From Ascaphus truei (taxonomy: Eukaryota > Chordata > Amphibia > Anura > Ascaphidae), in contig CM071574.1 of assembly GCA_036426205.1 (NCBI GenBank), positions 15,671,508 to 15,735,507 on the forward strand: 64,000 bases of DNA, given 5' to 3'. The notes under the pieces were generated by a model. That model did no database searches. It saw only the letters and a list, made by a program, of their open reading frames with translations, and was not told the DNA's origin. Both the position numbers and the translations under genes were made by a program. Below, piece by piece: positions 46,612 to 57,253 of this stretch. The first letter of the stretch is position 1. The number at the start of each line of letters is the position of its first letter.

Positions 46612-47135
46612 ATATAACTGTGTGCTCATCTGCATGTCTTAGGCAGGTCTGCAACCCCGCCTTTCCCCATTATCACCCAGCATACAGCACTTCCACTGCA
46701 GCAAGGGATTCTGGGAAATGACATGCAATGAGCACACAGTGTCACTTTTTGCCTCAATAACCATTTTTACATGGTTCCCTAGGCTTAAGCTGGCTGCAGT
46801 GTCACAGCTTTGAGCACAGCCAGGGTTAGGTGCATACCGAAAACCACCCACAGACAGCTGTTTCGACCTTGATGGGTCTCATCATGTGGGGTTGATTTTA
46901 CTGGGAATGCAAGAGAGGCTATGGGATAGGCTAAACCATAATACTGAGTTAAGTTATGGTGAGTAAAGAAAGTGACAAAAACCCTCCTCAGGAAAGCAAA
47001 TATGCAAATATAACTGTATGCTCATCTGCATGTCTTAGCAGGTCTGCAACCCCGCCTTTCCCCATTATCACCCAGCATACAGCACTTCCACTGCAGCAAG
47101 GGATTCTGGGAAATGACATGCAAATGAGCACACAT
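46612..47135. repeat. Tandem direct copies of family A, period about 396 bases
   Basis: ATATAACTGTGTGCTCATCT (46612) recurs as ATATAACTGTATGCTCATCT (47008). It is followed in both by GCAACCCCGCCTTTCCCCAT, CATACAGCACTTCCACTGCA and GGGATTCTGGGAAATGACAT. The first unit continues through a hammerhead motif and GTTATGGTGAGTAAAG into the second, which ends in an AT run after GAGCACACA. So about 1.3 head-to-tail units are present. Confidence 0.85.
46845..46891 (-). ncRNA. Hammerhead ribozyme motif in family A repeat
   Basis: Reading the minus strand: stem I CCCCACA, TGATGA, stem II GACC/GGTC with loop CATCAA, GAAAC, self-complementary stem III ACAGCTGT, then C (candidate cleavage after 46853), then the stem I partner TGTGGG. 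Every element is in the right order and six stem I pairs are perfect. The single visible defect is the missing C before TGATGA. A palindromic stem III fits minimal hammerheads of Penelope elements and retrozymes that work as dimers. The concept is family knowledge; the folding is by eye. Confidence 0.75.
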
Positions 47136-47150
47136 ATATATATATATGTA

Positions 47151-48010
47151 TACTAGCTGATATACCCGGCGTTGCCCGGGATTGTAGGGGTAGGGGGGTG
47201 AAGTGCAGGGTTAGGTGAAGGGCAGGGGTAGGGGAGTGGTGAAGGGCAGGCATGGGGGGGGGGGGAAGGGCAGGTTTGGGGGGTTGAAGGGCAGTTGTAG
47301 GGGGGTGAAGGCAGGGGTAGGAGGGATGAAGGGCGGGGTAGGAGGGTGAAGGGCAGGGTGTGGGGGGGGGAAGGCAGGGGTGGGGGGAGGCCAGGGATAG
47401 GGGTGTTGAAGGTCACGGGGGGGGGGTGATGGGCAGGTGGGGGGGTGAAGGGCAGGGGTAGGGGGGGTGAAGGGCAGGGTAGGGGTAAGTGAGGCACCAA
47501 TTGTTGGCAGGAGTAAAATGTCCCTCTGAACACACACACACGACGGGAAGTGGAGGAGTGGCCTGGCGCAGATCCGAGGAGCTGCTTGGCCCCCCAGCGG
47601 CCGGGGTAGGCGCCGGGGAGTGTAGGGAGCCCGGGTAGGTAAGTGAGCATTGGCGGCTGGGTAGAGGGCGTGCCGCCTTCCCCTCCTTCGGGAGCCGGTT
47701 AGAGCGAGGGGGAGGAGCCTGAAGTTGGCGGCAAGGGCAAGAGTGCCGTGCCGCACTTCCCCTTCGTCCCGGAGCCGGTGCAGGGTGGCGCACGTGATGG
47801 GGGGGGGGGGGGCAGAGGGACTGTGTGTTTGTTGTGTGTTGTGTGTTGTCCTCCTTTGGCCTCACTCCGCCTCAGGCCAATAGAGTGTGTGCGGTGGCAG
47901 GCAGGCCAAGGGAGCCATCCATTGGCCTGAGGCGGAGTGACGGGCCAAATGTAAAATGTGATTGCCCCTAGGACAGGACAGACAGCAACACACATACGAC
48001 GGTTTGAGAA
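47151..48010. repeat. Large dispersed repeat with CCCGGCGTTGCCCGGG head, copy 2
   Basis: Head ACTAGCTGATATACCCGGCG and tail GAGTGACGGGCCAAATG, GATTGCCCCTAGGACAGGAC match copy 1 at 18530-22285. The interior is a shorter, different G-rich minisatellite (47180-47490, units like GGGGTGAAGGGCAGGGGTAG). It then has a GC-rich unique part with GCCGGTTAGAGCGAGGG and GGAGCCGGTGCAGGGTGG. Tail region 47866-47945 contains CACTCCGCCTCAGGCCAATA and its inverted partner ATTGGCCTGAGGCGGAGTGA. Confidence 0.75.
47180..47490. repeat. G-rich minisatellite
   Basis: Unit near GGTGAAGGGCAGGGGTAGGG, about 21-27 bases, a dozen copies. Pro-rich frames on the minus strand are artefacts. Confidence 0.9.
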
Positions 48011-48013
48011 ATA

Positions 48014-48015
<2 letters not shown>

Positions 48016-48047
<32 letters not shown>

Positions 48048-48110
48048 ATATGAAAGATAAGATATACATACATACACACACACACACACACGCACACATG
48101 CACACACGCA
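48016..48110. repeat. TA and CA microsatellites
   Basis: ATATATATAT run, ATACATACATAC and CACACACACACGCACACA runs. Confidence 0.9.
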
Positions 48111-48112
48111 CG

Positions 48113-48574
48113 CACATTATAATCATGCATGTATAATCATAAGGATGTAGGCCTCAAATGGAATACTGACGTTCCTTCTATTGGAAACATATGTGGACGA
48201 AACACAAGAGCTGCGGAATTAGAATGAAGCATATATTTTGCTTTCAAGTTAAGCACACAACCCATGAAGCTTTATTAAATGGGGGAAATGCTATACTTGT
48301 ATTTAATCATTTTTAAATATCATGTTTCTAAGTCAGTTTCAAATTAATGGAAAATGTCAAAATATTCTTTTCAGTAGATGTAGAGATTTTGAAGTGTAAG
48401 ACATTCTGTGGGGCACAAAAGGGCAGAAATGCCATAAACTTGCTCTTTCTTTATGTATGTATTGCAATAAATCTACTTTATTTTTAACCCCAAGTGTGCT
48501 GGATCTTCTTTCTGCATTGCTGTACACAATCATATCTCCGTAACATCTTGGATGTAACTACGTTAAGGAGTGTC
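48113..48574. other. No gene seen
   Basis: AT-rich stretch with TTGCAATAAATCTACTTTAT near its end, which may be a retroelement tail. Confidence 0.35.
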
Positions 48575-49095
48575 TTACCACAGGGGGTGCAAACTTTTCC
48601 CCTGCTCCCCCCTGCCAGCGGTCACCTCACCCCGCGCCCCCCCTCACCCCGGCTCCGGTGTCAGGCCACTGTAAACCGCGCGCCCCCCCGCAGGCAGTCT
48701 CGCGCCCCCCGTTTGCGCACCCTACCTTACCACACAGACTTCGCTCTCCCCATCTTACACTCTTCCCCCTGTCTCGCTCACTCTTCCCATCTTACTCTTC
48801 TCTCCCTCACTCTCTCTCTATCTCACTCTCTTCCTGTCACTCTCACTCTTCCCCCTCACTCTCAATGCTCCACCTCTCTGGGGCCCACAATAGACACCAT
48901 TGCCCCCTCCCTCACAATACACACACACTTTCACCCCTCCCCCACAATACACACATTTGCCTCCCTCCCCCACAATACACACACTTGCCTCCCTCCCCCA
49001 CAATACACACACTTGCCTCCCTCCCCCACAATACACACACACACATACACACATACACACATACACACATACACACATTGACCTTGGGGGGGGGG
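48575..49095. repeat. Family E repeat followed by CT and ACAATACACACA minisatellites
   Basis: GGGGGTGCAAACTTTTCCCC starts a family E-like C-rich block (to about 48725). A CTC-rich tract follows, then tandem CTCCCTCCCCCACAATACAC units (48900-49030) and (ACACAT)n. Frames here are artefacts. Confidence 0.75.
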
Positions 49096-49229
49096 GGATC
49101 TTGGCAATATTATAATTTTCCCTCAGCATCTCTCCCCAGTGCTCGGGTTCTAAGAACAAAAGCGCAGAAACTATTTTTTGTGCCTTAAAAGGGGCTTTTG
49201 TACATATATACCGTTAAAAGAGGTGTGTA

Positions 49230-50423
49230 TGTATATATGTATGTGGAATTTGCAAAAATAAGAATATGTTTATTAACAATTAGTGGTTCAGATGTACAGC
49301 AGGGACCTTTCTCAAAATATAGAGCCTAATTAAACACAGCTATATACAGTATATATCCTAAGAACACAAAAAGTCGTGCAAACCCCAGAGGTGGGCTAGA
49401 GAGGGGCAGCTGTATGATTAGGAGGTAAACCCAACGCAGCAAAAGTAGACGTTAGTGAAGAGAGAAAAATAGTGTAGAGAGAACAGCATAGCACCCCAAA
49501 TCCACATGGAAACGATGTAAATGCACTTTGAAAAAGTCCCAATTATATACTAAATACGAATTCGGGTCCCACTGTGATGTCACAGCCGCGACAGTCGTCC
49601 ACGCATGCGCATCACACGGCACACACCACTGTGAACCCGCCGCATGCGTGCGGCACTGCGCCAGAACGCCCGCATGTACAAGCGGTCCCAAAGTTGCCCC
49701 CCCCTCCCTCCGTTGCCACAGTAACATGGTGCTAAGTACAGCACCATGCTTGGCAACCGAGGCGCAGCACATCAATAATATAGCAACAAACCACAGTGCT
49801 AAGAAAAGCAGCTAAAGGACCAAAATTATGCACACCATGTACCACCAAAAATACCCATAAATAAAGGTAAAAAAAACCCACAAGAGCATAAATAACATTT
49901 ACAACATACCAATGTATAAAAGTGTTTAAAAATGAAAAGCGTAAGTGAGCATAGTACAATAAATAGAACCCATATGGACAAGACATACCATACTAACAGA
50001 CAACATATAGACAAACAGATAGGTGTCACTGAGAGGGAACTAATCATCACTTTTAGTCGTCCCTTATCCATATTAGAACTTCATAACAATCAAGTACCAA
50101 TGAGGACGGAGGTGTGTATGCGCAGATCCACTATTGCAACAACATGATCAACGCCTGTCCAGGAAACATTTTAAGTTTAGCTGTTCGTTGAGTCCACCTC
50201 CATTTGATGTCCGTAAAAAATGTATCCAATATGCTTCACTTCTTAATAGGGCTGTATCTCTGTCTAAGGCTCCCCTTAAAGGTGGTGCGATTTCTATTCC
50301 CATTACCCTCAGCGCTGATATAAGATGTTTGTGTTGCTCTATAAAGCGCTGTTTGAGCATTCTTGTCTTTTTGCCAACGTATAGTAGCCCACATGGGCAC
50401 TTAATAAAATATACTACGACCAT
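49230..50423 (-). mobile_element. Penelope-like element, 3' portion, minus strand
   Basis: A GIY-YIG remnant (50148-50423) sits upstream, on the minus strand, of about 900 bases of untranslated sequence. This includes a GCATGCGC-rich block (49600-49680). At the far end, minus-strand TTTGAGAAAGGTCCC (about 49304-49318) resembles a decayed hammerhead start. The reverse transcriptase part is absent, so the element is 5'-truncated. Confidence 0.65.
50148..50423 (-). pseudogene. GIY-YIG endonuclease domain of a Penelope-like element, partial
   Basis: 91 codons from ATG at 50421-50423. The opening VVYFIKCPCGLLYVGKK contains the GIY-YIG signature in its Penelope form (IxCPCGLxYVGK). Residue Arg26 (LKQRFIE) and Glu63 (LLRSEAYWIH) match the catalytic Arg and Glu, and Asn79 (GLN) matches the closing Asn. 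Between RFIEQHK and MGIE the domain is shorter than usual by roughly 20 residues, because the HF/GH-type stretch is missing. The domain normally nicks target DNA for reverse transcription. No reverse transcriptase sequence precedes it, since a family A fragment starts at 50455. It is a relic, not a host gene. Confidence 0.85.
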
Positions 50424-50454
50424 TGATTAGTATTCATAGATGCACACATGCCAA

Positions 50455-50578
50455 ATATGTGCTTCAAAAAAACAAATAGAAATATCACGTGTGAGCACAT
50501 TCACATGTCTCAGACAGGTCGGTAACCCTGCCTTCCGCTATTATCTCCCAGCATACAGTGCTTCCACTGCAGCCAAGT
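50455..50578. repeat. Family A fragment
   Basis: TATCACGTGTGAGCACATTC, ACATGTCTCAGACAGGTCGG and CCAGCATACAGTGCTTCCAC match the middle of family A. Confidence 0.75.
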
Positions 50579-52904
50579 AAATGCATACACGACAACATAT
50601 TTAACTACTTGCCCATAGATATGAATACCTGACTATATCAGAGAATCAAAAGTGATCATATGACGAAAAATGTTGTATGGGTAGGCATTAGTTGATGCAA
50701 TGTTTTATTGTTTTGCATTAAGTGCTATGTCTTGGACTATTATTTTCTTCATTTTTACTGTGTTGCGGTGTAACCGTATCAATTATGAGAACACGGCCTC
50801 ATGGGAACAGAATAAAATCAGCTTGCCAAAGGTCAAGGAACAAATGATAGAAAACTTGATAGGCATATTAATAACTACTGACAAAGAGTAATGCATCAGA
50901 ACTTACACAGCATGGATCCTCCTTATACATCTTATGGAGTATCTAATAAGCATATTTATAATACATAAACACCAGATATCATTATACTACTTGTTCATAC
51001 AACGCATTTCAGCAGTGATTTAGCTGGCAAGGGGGAAAATATTTAACACCATTACTCCAAAATGCACATACAAAACAATTCTCCATCAGTCAATAAATCA
51101 GAAGTTGCTATATACAAGCATAATTGTAAAGAAAATAAGAAAATCCAATAATTTAGTCATAGCAATTATCTTCTCTTGTCCTTGTTCCTTTGATAGTGCT
51201 GTTAAAGTAAAGAATAAAGAAAGGACAGGGACTCGGGTGATTAGCATGACCCACGGACCCCGGGCTAGGAATTCACAGACTGACATTTCTTAATCAATTT
51301 AGGAAATGCCATTGTTGCTTTTAAAATATAGAAGGAACATTAATCATTATTTTCTATCACAATAAACCTTACATGTATGGCAAAGAGAGATTTTTCTAAC
51401 TTCAATCTTTCGCTCCACGATGTGCTGTATTAGTCATTAATATTTTTTTTTTAAATTGTCATTTTACTTTATTTGCTACAGTATGCTAAGACGCTCCTCT
51501 TCTCTTCATCATCAGATATTTGTATACTTTAGTCCTTAGTTGGTACATGACTAAGTAAGAAGCACATGAACAGTTGAGTAGGCATATATTATTATTATTA
51601 TTAATCTGTGATAGTGCTGATTGTGGCACTGTTGCACAGAAACTCCCAGTGAATTCAATGAGTATCCATGTAACAGTGACCGAGCAGGCACGATCGTCAT
51701 TTAATGAATTACACCCTTTGTGAGGAATTAGCTGGTAATTGATTCTGCTATTACTCCTCCGGTGTTCAGTAGATACCAAAACTCTCATTAATAACTTTGT
51801 GACTTGAGAGTGCATGACTTTGATGGAGACACAAATAGGGTATTGAAAACCATACAGACCGATGTAGCATATAATCAGAAACGTTCTTTTGTTTGTTGCT
51901 TTGGCATTCCCTTGTTCAAAGGCACACTTCTAAGCATCAGATGCAGCTCGCAAATGTATATTTACTGCTTTTAGTACATATAGATGTAGCAAGACTTAAT
52001 GTCTTCGGTCAGCGACCGCGATTGTCACGGCACTGAAGGATTAACGCGGCAGGTGGTCCCATTGAGACGCATGAAACCCCCGCAGCACGATCGTTGCAGA
52101 CACTGTCACCGGCGCCGAGGACTTTTGCTGCACTGGGCATAGTAAGTTTCGATAAATCTGTATAATAATGGTCAGTGGTTAGCGGTTAGTGGGAGTATAA
52201 TTAGCAATACTTATTATGGTTATACACAAAAGGCCACATGCCTTCCTGTCGAATAATCTTTCTGTGGCCCAATCATCACGTGTAAAATTTTATATTATGA
52301 CTTTAATGTTGTTTCTTTTTAATTGCTGTTATTATACAATTAATGTTTGTAGCACTTTTGGCTTGCGACACAGATAAATGGTAAAATGCACACAATTGTG
52401 TTTATATAACGGGAATAAAGAAATTCACTGTGTAAAGTAAGCCATAATACAAATGAAATTTAGATATTAAAGCAAAAAAAAAGTATATATTCTACTGAAG
52501 TATAATGTGTGAGATCCTTTGTGACTCTGGCTTTAGCTCCCTTGTCAGTACATATTCTTTAATGACGCCCAGTCAGGTATCCTTGGAATGAGCCCAATAT
52601 ATCCTGTTGTGTCCCCTGTATGCTTCTCTTTGCCTATGACTACAGTTCCCCTAGCCTTATTTGTTACTTTGTAACTCCTACCTATCTCAGCCTGTTGCCT
52701 AGCAACTCCTTCACTGGACTCTGGTTTGGTATGATCCAGAACCCCTGGATCGTTGTTTCTCCCTGCCCTATTTCCTACATGTTAGGTTATAGCCCCTTCC
52801 TCTTCCAGCTAGCAGCTGGCATCCCTCACTTATTTCCCCAGAAAAAGCATTGTCCTTTTACCTTCCTCTTATTTTGCTACCCCCAAGTTCCCTTTTTTGT
52901 TATA
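50579..52904. other. No gene seen
   Basis: AT-rich intergenic DNA. A GC-richer patch at 51995-52150 (GGTCAGCGACCGCGATTGTC) resembles family D-type debris. The block 52560-52900 is pyrimidine-rich and moderately structured (TTGCCTAGCAACTCC), perhaps an older repeat into which the LTR element inserted. Confidence 0.4.
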
Positions 52905-52909
52905 TGTTG

Positions 52910-53688
52910 TGTAACGGGTTTTCTGGACCGGTCTGACCCCCCAATCTCATATTGGCCCCTGTGGTCTAACCAGTCCCCATTACGGTGTAGTGTCTGGTGG
53001 TGCACCTGTTGGCTACAGGACTCCTGAGTCTCCCGCATGATGGTGTGTGGGGATTTGCCAACCCAGACAGGCAGCTGAGGTAGTGTGCTGAGTCCTACCT
53101 AGATCCAGTGCAGCGCCTCCACCTCATCAGGGTCCCTTCGGTCACTCGGGGATGGTCCTGGCGAGGAACTCCTCTGTGGTGCTCCTCTCCGTGCAATAAC
53201 TCCACACTTGCACACGAGAGTGTTGTTAATCAGAGACATCTTTATTTGTATGGTGGGCCAGCTGCCCTCCACAATGGGGTGTATTCAGCCCTCCATTGTT
53301 CACCGTACTTCCCTTTGAAAGGTATGTCCTCCTAATGTAGGGATTCCCTATCCCCGCAGGGATACCTCACCTGTGCCAGGTCCCTGGTCACAGTCTCATT
53401 AGTCCTTTTGATACACTAACTCTGATCTTCCTCTGATAACTGACAACTTCTAGACTAGACAGAACTAACTTTTGATCAGTGCTGTGCCTTATGTATCCTC
53501 TGGGGGCTGACACAATTCTGACATCACCAACCAGGGAGTCAAAGCCTGTGACCACTCCCATCCATACATAGGGCACCTCACCAGGGTGTGAGGGCAAACC
53601 TCCATAATTACTGCTGGCACGCCCATAACTTACCAGGCCTTACTGTCAGCAGGAGAGATGACTGCTACCATTTTACAGCATGGTTACA
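52910..53688 (-). repeat. 3' LTR
   Basis: Begins TGTAACGGGTTTTCTGGACC and ends CAGCATGGTTACA on the plus strand. AATAAA on the minus strand at 53241-53246 is a probable polyadenylation signal. The near-identical partner is 57254-58034. Confidence 0.95.
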
Positions 53689-53703
53689 TTCTCCCCCTGG
53701 TGA
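53689..53703 (-). promoter_or_regulatory. Polypurine tract
   Basis: On the minus strand, CACCAGGGGGAGAA directly abuts the 3' LTR. This is the expected site of plus-strand priming and fixes the element's orientation. Confidence 0.8.
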
Positions 53704-53881
53704 ATCCCACCGACCCCGGCTGGGACCTAAATTTGAACACCTTTCGTCAGGAAGCACTGTAAAATGGAACATTATTATTAGAACATCACACATGAGATTC
53801 ATAATACAATGAAACAGTTCACATCACGCCAAGCACGCCCTGACCAGCAGCCACGAGCCCACGTAATGCCACTAGTACCCC

Positions 53882-54818
53882 CTAATAATAGTGCCTTGGG
53901 TCAGGTTTCTTTACTTCTCGACCCCCCATGTCCAGAACAGTCACATGGTAGCTACGCGGCAACCCCCTCTCAGGCCTGTATACTACCCTGTGCTTGTACA
54001 CACTCCTCCCAATACTCCAGACCCTTATTAGGTGCTCTATCCTCTCTTCTGCCTTACTACCAGTAATGGCACCCCCTTTGTTGACCATGTACTCCTCATG
54101 GTCTCCCTTAACCACTTGTCCCTATTCTCCTCGATCTCCTCCATGAGGGTTTCAGGAACATACGGGTACTCCAACCCATGGGAGTACTTGTATTTCGCGA
54201 TGATCGTCCTTTCAGCCCTACTACTCCTAGTTAGATTGGCGCTCCCTGCTCTCCCTGGTAACACCCATGATAGGGGCTCATCCGGATCTACGGGGTCGGA
54301 CAATATACCAGGGCCCATGGGTTCTATTTCATTTCGGTCTATCATGAGCCACCGATATTGCGTTTCCTTTTTCTTCTCTGCGGGCGTGAACTCCCCTCTA
54401 GCCCACCAGTAATCTACAATGTCATCTGTTTGTAGCAAAAAACGCGTGCGGTCCATCCAACCCACATACCCCTCGAATAAGGGTGCCCACCAACGGGTCT
54501 CCCTAGGCTTCTCGTTCCATTCTAGAGAGTCTCCTTCTTCTGTACCTCCCCAGGAGCATACCCCGGAAGTCCCTACAGAACGGGGCCTGGACCACCTCTC
54601 ATGCTTTGGGGCCTCCCCAGAAGGTATATCCGCCTCTTTAGGCACCCACCGGGACTTAGATACCTGTCCCAATTGTCCTCCTCCTCTTGAGCCCTCCCCG
54701 GAATCAAAACTGCTCAGTCTTTCCCCAGTCCGGTTCTCACCAACCCCCAAAGATCCTTCCGACACCCCCAAACTGGATGATGATCCCCGGGAACAGGTGA
54801 CTGGGACCGGGGCATTAG
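53882..54818 (-). pseudogene. LTR element: downstream Trp-rich coding region, broken
   Basis: Two overlapping minus-strand frames. The upstream one (about 54037-54818) holds WWAPLFEGYVGWMDRTRF, VDYWWARGEF and KKKETQYRWLMIDRNE. The downstream one (53882-54115) holds KAEERIEHLIRVWSIG, VYKHRVVYRPERG and a stop near the polypurine tract. The frame changes between about 54115 and 54060. The composition is protein-like and unlike simple repeat. I do not recognise a domain. It could be a gag- or env-derived or captured sequence. Confidence 0.5.
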
Positions 54819-55544
54819 CTAGGGCGTGGGGTCGGGCATAGGGATAGGCAGTCGGAAGCCGCGGGGTTCCGACCGTTCACCTTCCTTGGATTGTCCCGTA
54901 CCACTGGACAGTGGTAGCGCCGGTTGCGTCTCACCCTTCTCCGGTCTCCGCGTACTCCGGTTCTTCTTATTCGATCGGGAACCACCCCCCGATCGCTGAG
55001 ATGCGTGTCCTCTGCTTCTGCTGGTTCCGCCGGCTCTACCGGAAACGCCGTCGTTACTGGAAGCGTCGCCATCTTGGGACGGACCCCCATGCGGGATCTC
55101 TTCCTCCACAATCAGGTCCGGAAGTCCCTCTGCGCCCACGTGCGCCGTTCTGGCCTGGCACGGCCTCTCCTCCTCGAACAATGGCTTCGGAGCCTGGCAA
55201 GGACAAGGGCTATCCTTACCAGTCCGCAGGTTGGGCATGGATCGCCCGTTGCCACTGGACCCGCCGGTCCCGAGAACAGCTGGGCTCCGCCTCTCCGGTT
55301 TCGGTTCCACCGGGGACACCCGACTCCGTCCACTGTCATTTCCGGTAAGTGGCCTTTTGTTCCCATTCCCCCCACCGGACACCGCCACCGGCCAGACCAG
55401 GGTGCTTGTTGGTTCTTTGGGTCCCTCGTCCGAGGGATCCGCACTCAGGGTACTTGGGGTCGCCGAGCGCGGCGACCGCCTTCTCTTCTCTCTGTCGGTT
55501 GCCAAACCGACCACGTCACACTCCTCAGGGTCCGCACCCTTAGT
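54819..55544 (-). pseudogene. LTR element: basic, Ser/Gly/Arg/Pro-rich middle region
   Basis: In the same frame as the upstream 427-codon frame but separated from it by a TAG at 55545-55547. The frame starts TKGADPEECDVVGLATDREK without its own ATG near the start, so it is read either by stop readthrough or not at all. It is rich in Arg/Ser/Gly/Pro with a basic cluster (RSNKKNRSTRRPEKGE) and ends at a second TAG (54819-54821). A nucleic-acid-binding linker is possible by composition. No domain recognised. Confidence 0.5.
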
Positions 55545-56828
55545 CTATAGTGCACCGGGGAACTCGCCGGACAGCATAGCCATATTCCCCCCTGGGTCAT
55601 TGTTCTGGATGGGCACGAAGGTGGGCATTGGCCACAGATATTGAGTGCCACACTGGGGACAGCGTGCTGCCGTGCCCATGGCGCCGCCGGGCAGTCGGCA
55701 TTGCAGGCAGAGGCCTACTACTGTCTCCGCACCCCCCACACATATCATAAGCACCCCGCCGGGTATTGCGTAGGGTTGGGTCGAAACCATCCGGTTCGCA
55801 TCTGGGGAGCAGGCCATAGTCTTGGTAGGAGCTACTCGCAATACTGGTCTGTCCTGGAAGCTGGTTCCGCACGAGTGACCAACAGGGGTTGAATGGTCAG
55901 CCACTCCTGGGTTCAGCTCCGCCCTCATCTGACACAATTGGAATCCGCCCCCAGTGGTAGTAATTATGGGCGGGTCCCACAAGGGAATAGGATGTCCTTT
56001 AATTGAGGCCGTGCCTCTTTCAGTCCTAGAGGGCGCGACCACAGCTTCCGCGCGCTTTTCCCCAACAGGGCGGGGTCCTTCTTTTTCCGCCAACTCCAGC
56101 CTTTGTCTTTCAGCTGCCTTGCGTGCAAAGTATCCTTCTTTCTTGCACACAATTTCAGCCGCCGGAATTACTCCTGGTAGTGGGGCCGTCAGCGCACCGG
56201 CTCCTAGGCCCGCGGGATTCATACCCACGGGGCATAACTGGAAGCCACTCCCCCTGGTTGATATGAGGGGAGGGTCCCACAGACTAAGTGGTTGACTCAG
56301 CACTGGGGCTGAGTGAGTCTCTGTCCATGAAGGCGCGGCCGCAGCTTTCGCGCCATACCCCCCATGCGGGCGGGGCTTTTCAGTTGGCGCCGCTCCAGGC
56401 CAATTCCTTGCAACGGGTGTATTTGCAGAATATTCTGCCATCGGCCCACGCGGTCTCCCAGGGAAGCAGGAGCCCCCATTTTGTAAGTCCTTTCCATCAG
56501 CCGCAATTTCAATGTCCTCAACACAGTCCTCCAGGGTGGCGCTCCGTTGTCCCAGGCAGGACCAAAACGGTGCAGCCACAGCTTTCGCTCCGCTCCAGAG
56601 CAGGCTTGAAAAAGACAGATCAGCAACAGCTTGCTCTTCAGCGGGGCGCACACCACGGGTGCTTCCCCCATCAACCTCCGGTTGCCATTTTGGACTATCC
56701 GCACCGCGCGGATCCTCCATTCTTGCGGTCGTCATTCCCTCGTAACAGTAGTTATCGTACATGGGGCTCCTCTCTGCGGGGCAGCCACCACACCGGTACA
56801 ATAAAGATTTTTTCTGATGCACCACCAT
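55545..56828 (-). CDS. LTR element: 427-residue repeat protein with CxxC pairs, unknown
   Basis: ATG at 56826-56828, with an in-frame TAG nine bases upstream, so the start is secure. It lies about 425 bases inside the 5' LTR, as expected for a first retroelement gene. Cys13, Cys16 and Cys28 (YRCGGCPAER) form a possible N-terminal metal site. CLQC (374-377) and CPQC (390-393), 12 residues apart, look like a zinc ribbon. Between them, a module beginning AKAVAAP/AKAAAAP/AEAVVAP recurs at 81, 160 and 260, and LWDPPxI with GFQLC recurs at 183-199 and 283-299, exactly 100 residues apart. This is not a standard gag I can place: no CCHC knuckle (CX2CX4HX4C) or major homology region was seen. TAG ends it after FPGAL, with the frame staying open beyond. 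Confidence 0.7.
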   Translation of the reverse strand: MVVHQKKSLLYRCGGCPAERSPMYDNYCYEGMTTARMEDPRGADSPKWQPEVDGGSTRGVRPAEEQAVADLSFSSLLWSGAKAVAAPFWSCLGQRSATLEDCVEDIEIAADGKDLQNGGSCFPGRPRGPMAEYSANTPVARNWPGAAPTEKPRPHGGYGAKAAAAPSWTETHSAPVLSQPLSLWDPPLISTRGSGFQLCPVGMNPAGLGAGALTAPLPGVIPAAEIVCKKEGYFARKAAERQRLELAEKEGPRPVGEKRAEAVVAPSRTERGTASIKGHPIPLWDPPIITTTGGGFQLCQMRAELNPGVADHSTPVGHSCGTSFQDRPVLRVAPTKTMACSPDANRMVSTQPYAIPGGVLMICVGGAETVVGLCLQCRLPGGAMGTAARCPQCGTQYLWPMPTFVPIQNNDPGGNMAMLSGEFPGAL

Positions 56829-57233
56829 GTGTACCTAATGTAGGCTGGACTCGTGTTGCACTACCTCAGGCTAGGCTCACTCTCTCAGTGTCTGCTGTAT
56901 CTCCTTCCTCCCAGTCTGTGCTCCCTACGGTAAGAGGTCTGGAATGGGCTAGAGTACTCTGGGGCTTCCATGCAGTACTAGGGCGTCTACCTGTCTTGGT
57001 TAGCCTAGCGCAGACCCTCTCCAGGATTCCTGACCACGTTAACAGGCTATCCCTTCTGGCATCCTACCAACTAGCACTACCTCACGGTGACTAGGACAGC
57101 TATAGCCCTTCTCCAAACCCCCAACTCCTTTCAGGCCCCTAGGTCCGTCCCAACGCAGCACAAAGTGGCAGCAGACACTTCTCCCTGTTTCCCAGTGTGC
57201 CTAGCAAAAGCCTGTCCTGTTGACAGGTCTGGC

Positions 57234-57252
57234 ATCTCAGCAGCGCCTCCAA
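57234..57252 (-). promoter_or_regulatory. Primer binding site candidate
   Basis: On the minus strand, two or three bases after the 5' LTR (TTACA, AT), TGGAGGCGCTGCTGAGAT starts with the TGG needed to pair with a tRNA CCA end. It is partly like a tRNA-Gln 3' end by memory, but the tRNA is not assigned. Confidence 0.5.
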
Positions 57253-57253
57253 T

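Noticed and set aside
47153..47865. 165-, 181- and 150-codon Pro-rich minus-strand frames
   Set aside because: They overlap the G-rich minisatellite and the repeat's GC-rich body; no domain.
52620..53027. 135-codon plus-strand frame
   Set aside because: It crosses the LTR border and has no recognisable domain; probably chance.
54911..55644. Long plus-strand frames inside the LTR element
   Set aside because: Antisense shadows of the GC-rich minus-strand coding region; element orientation is fixed by PPT and PBS.
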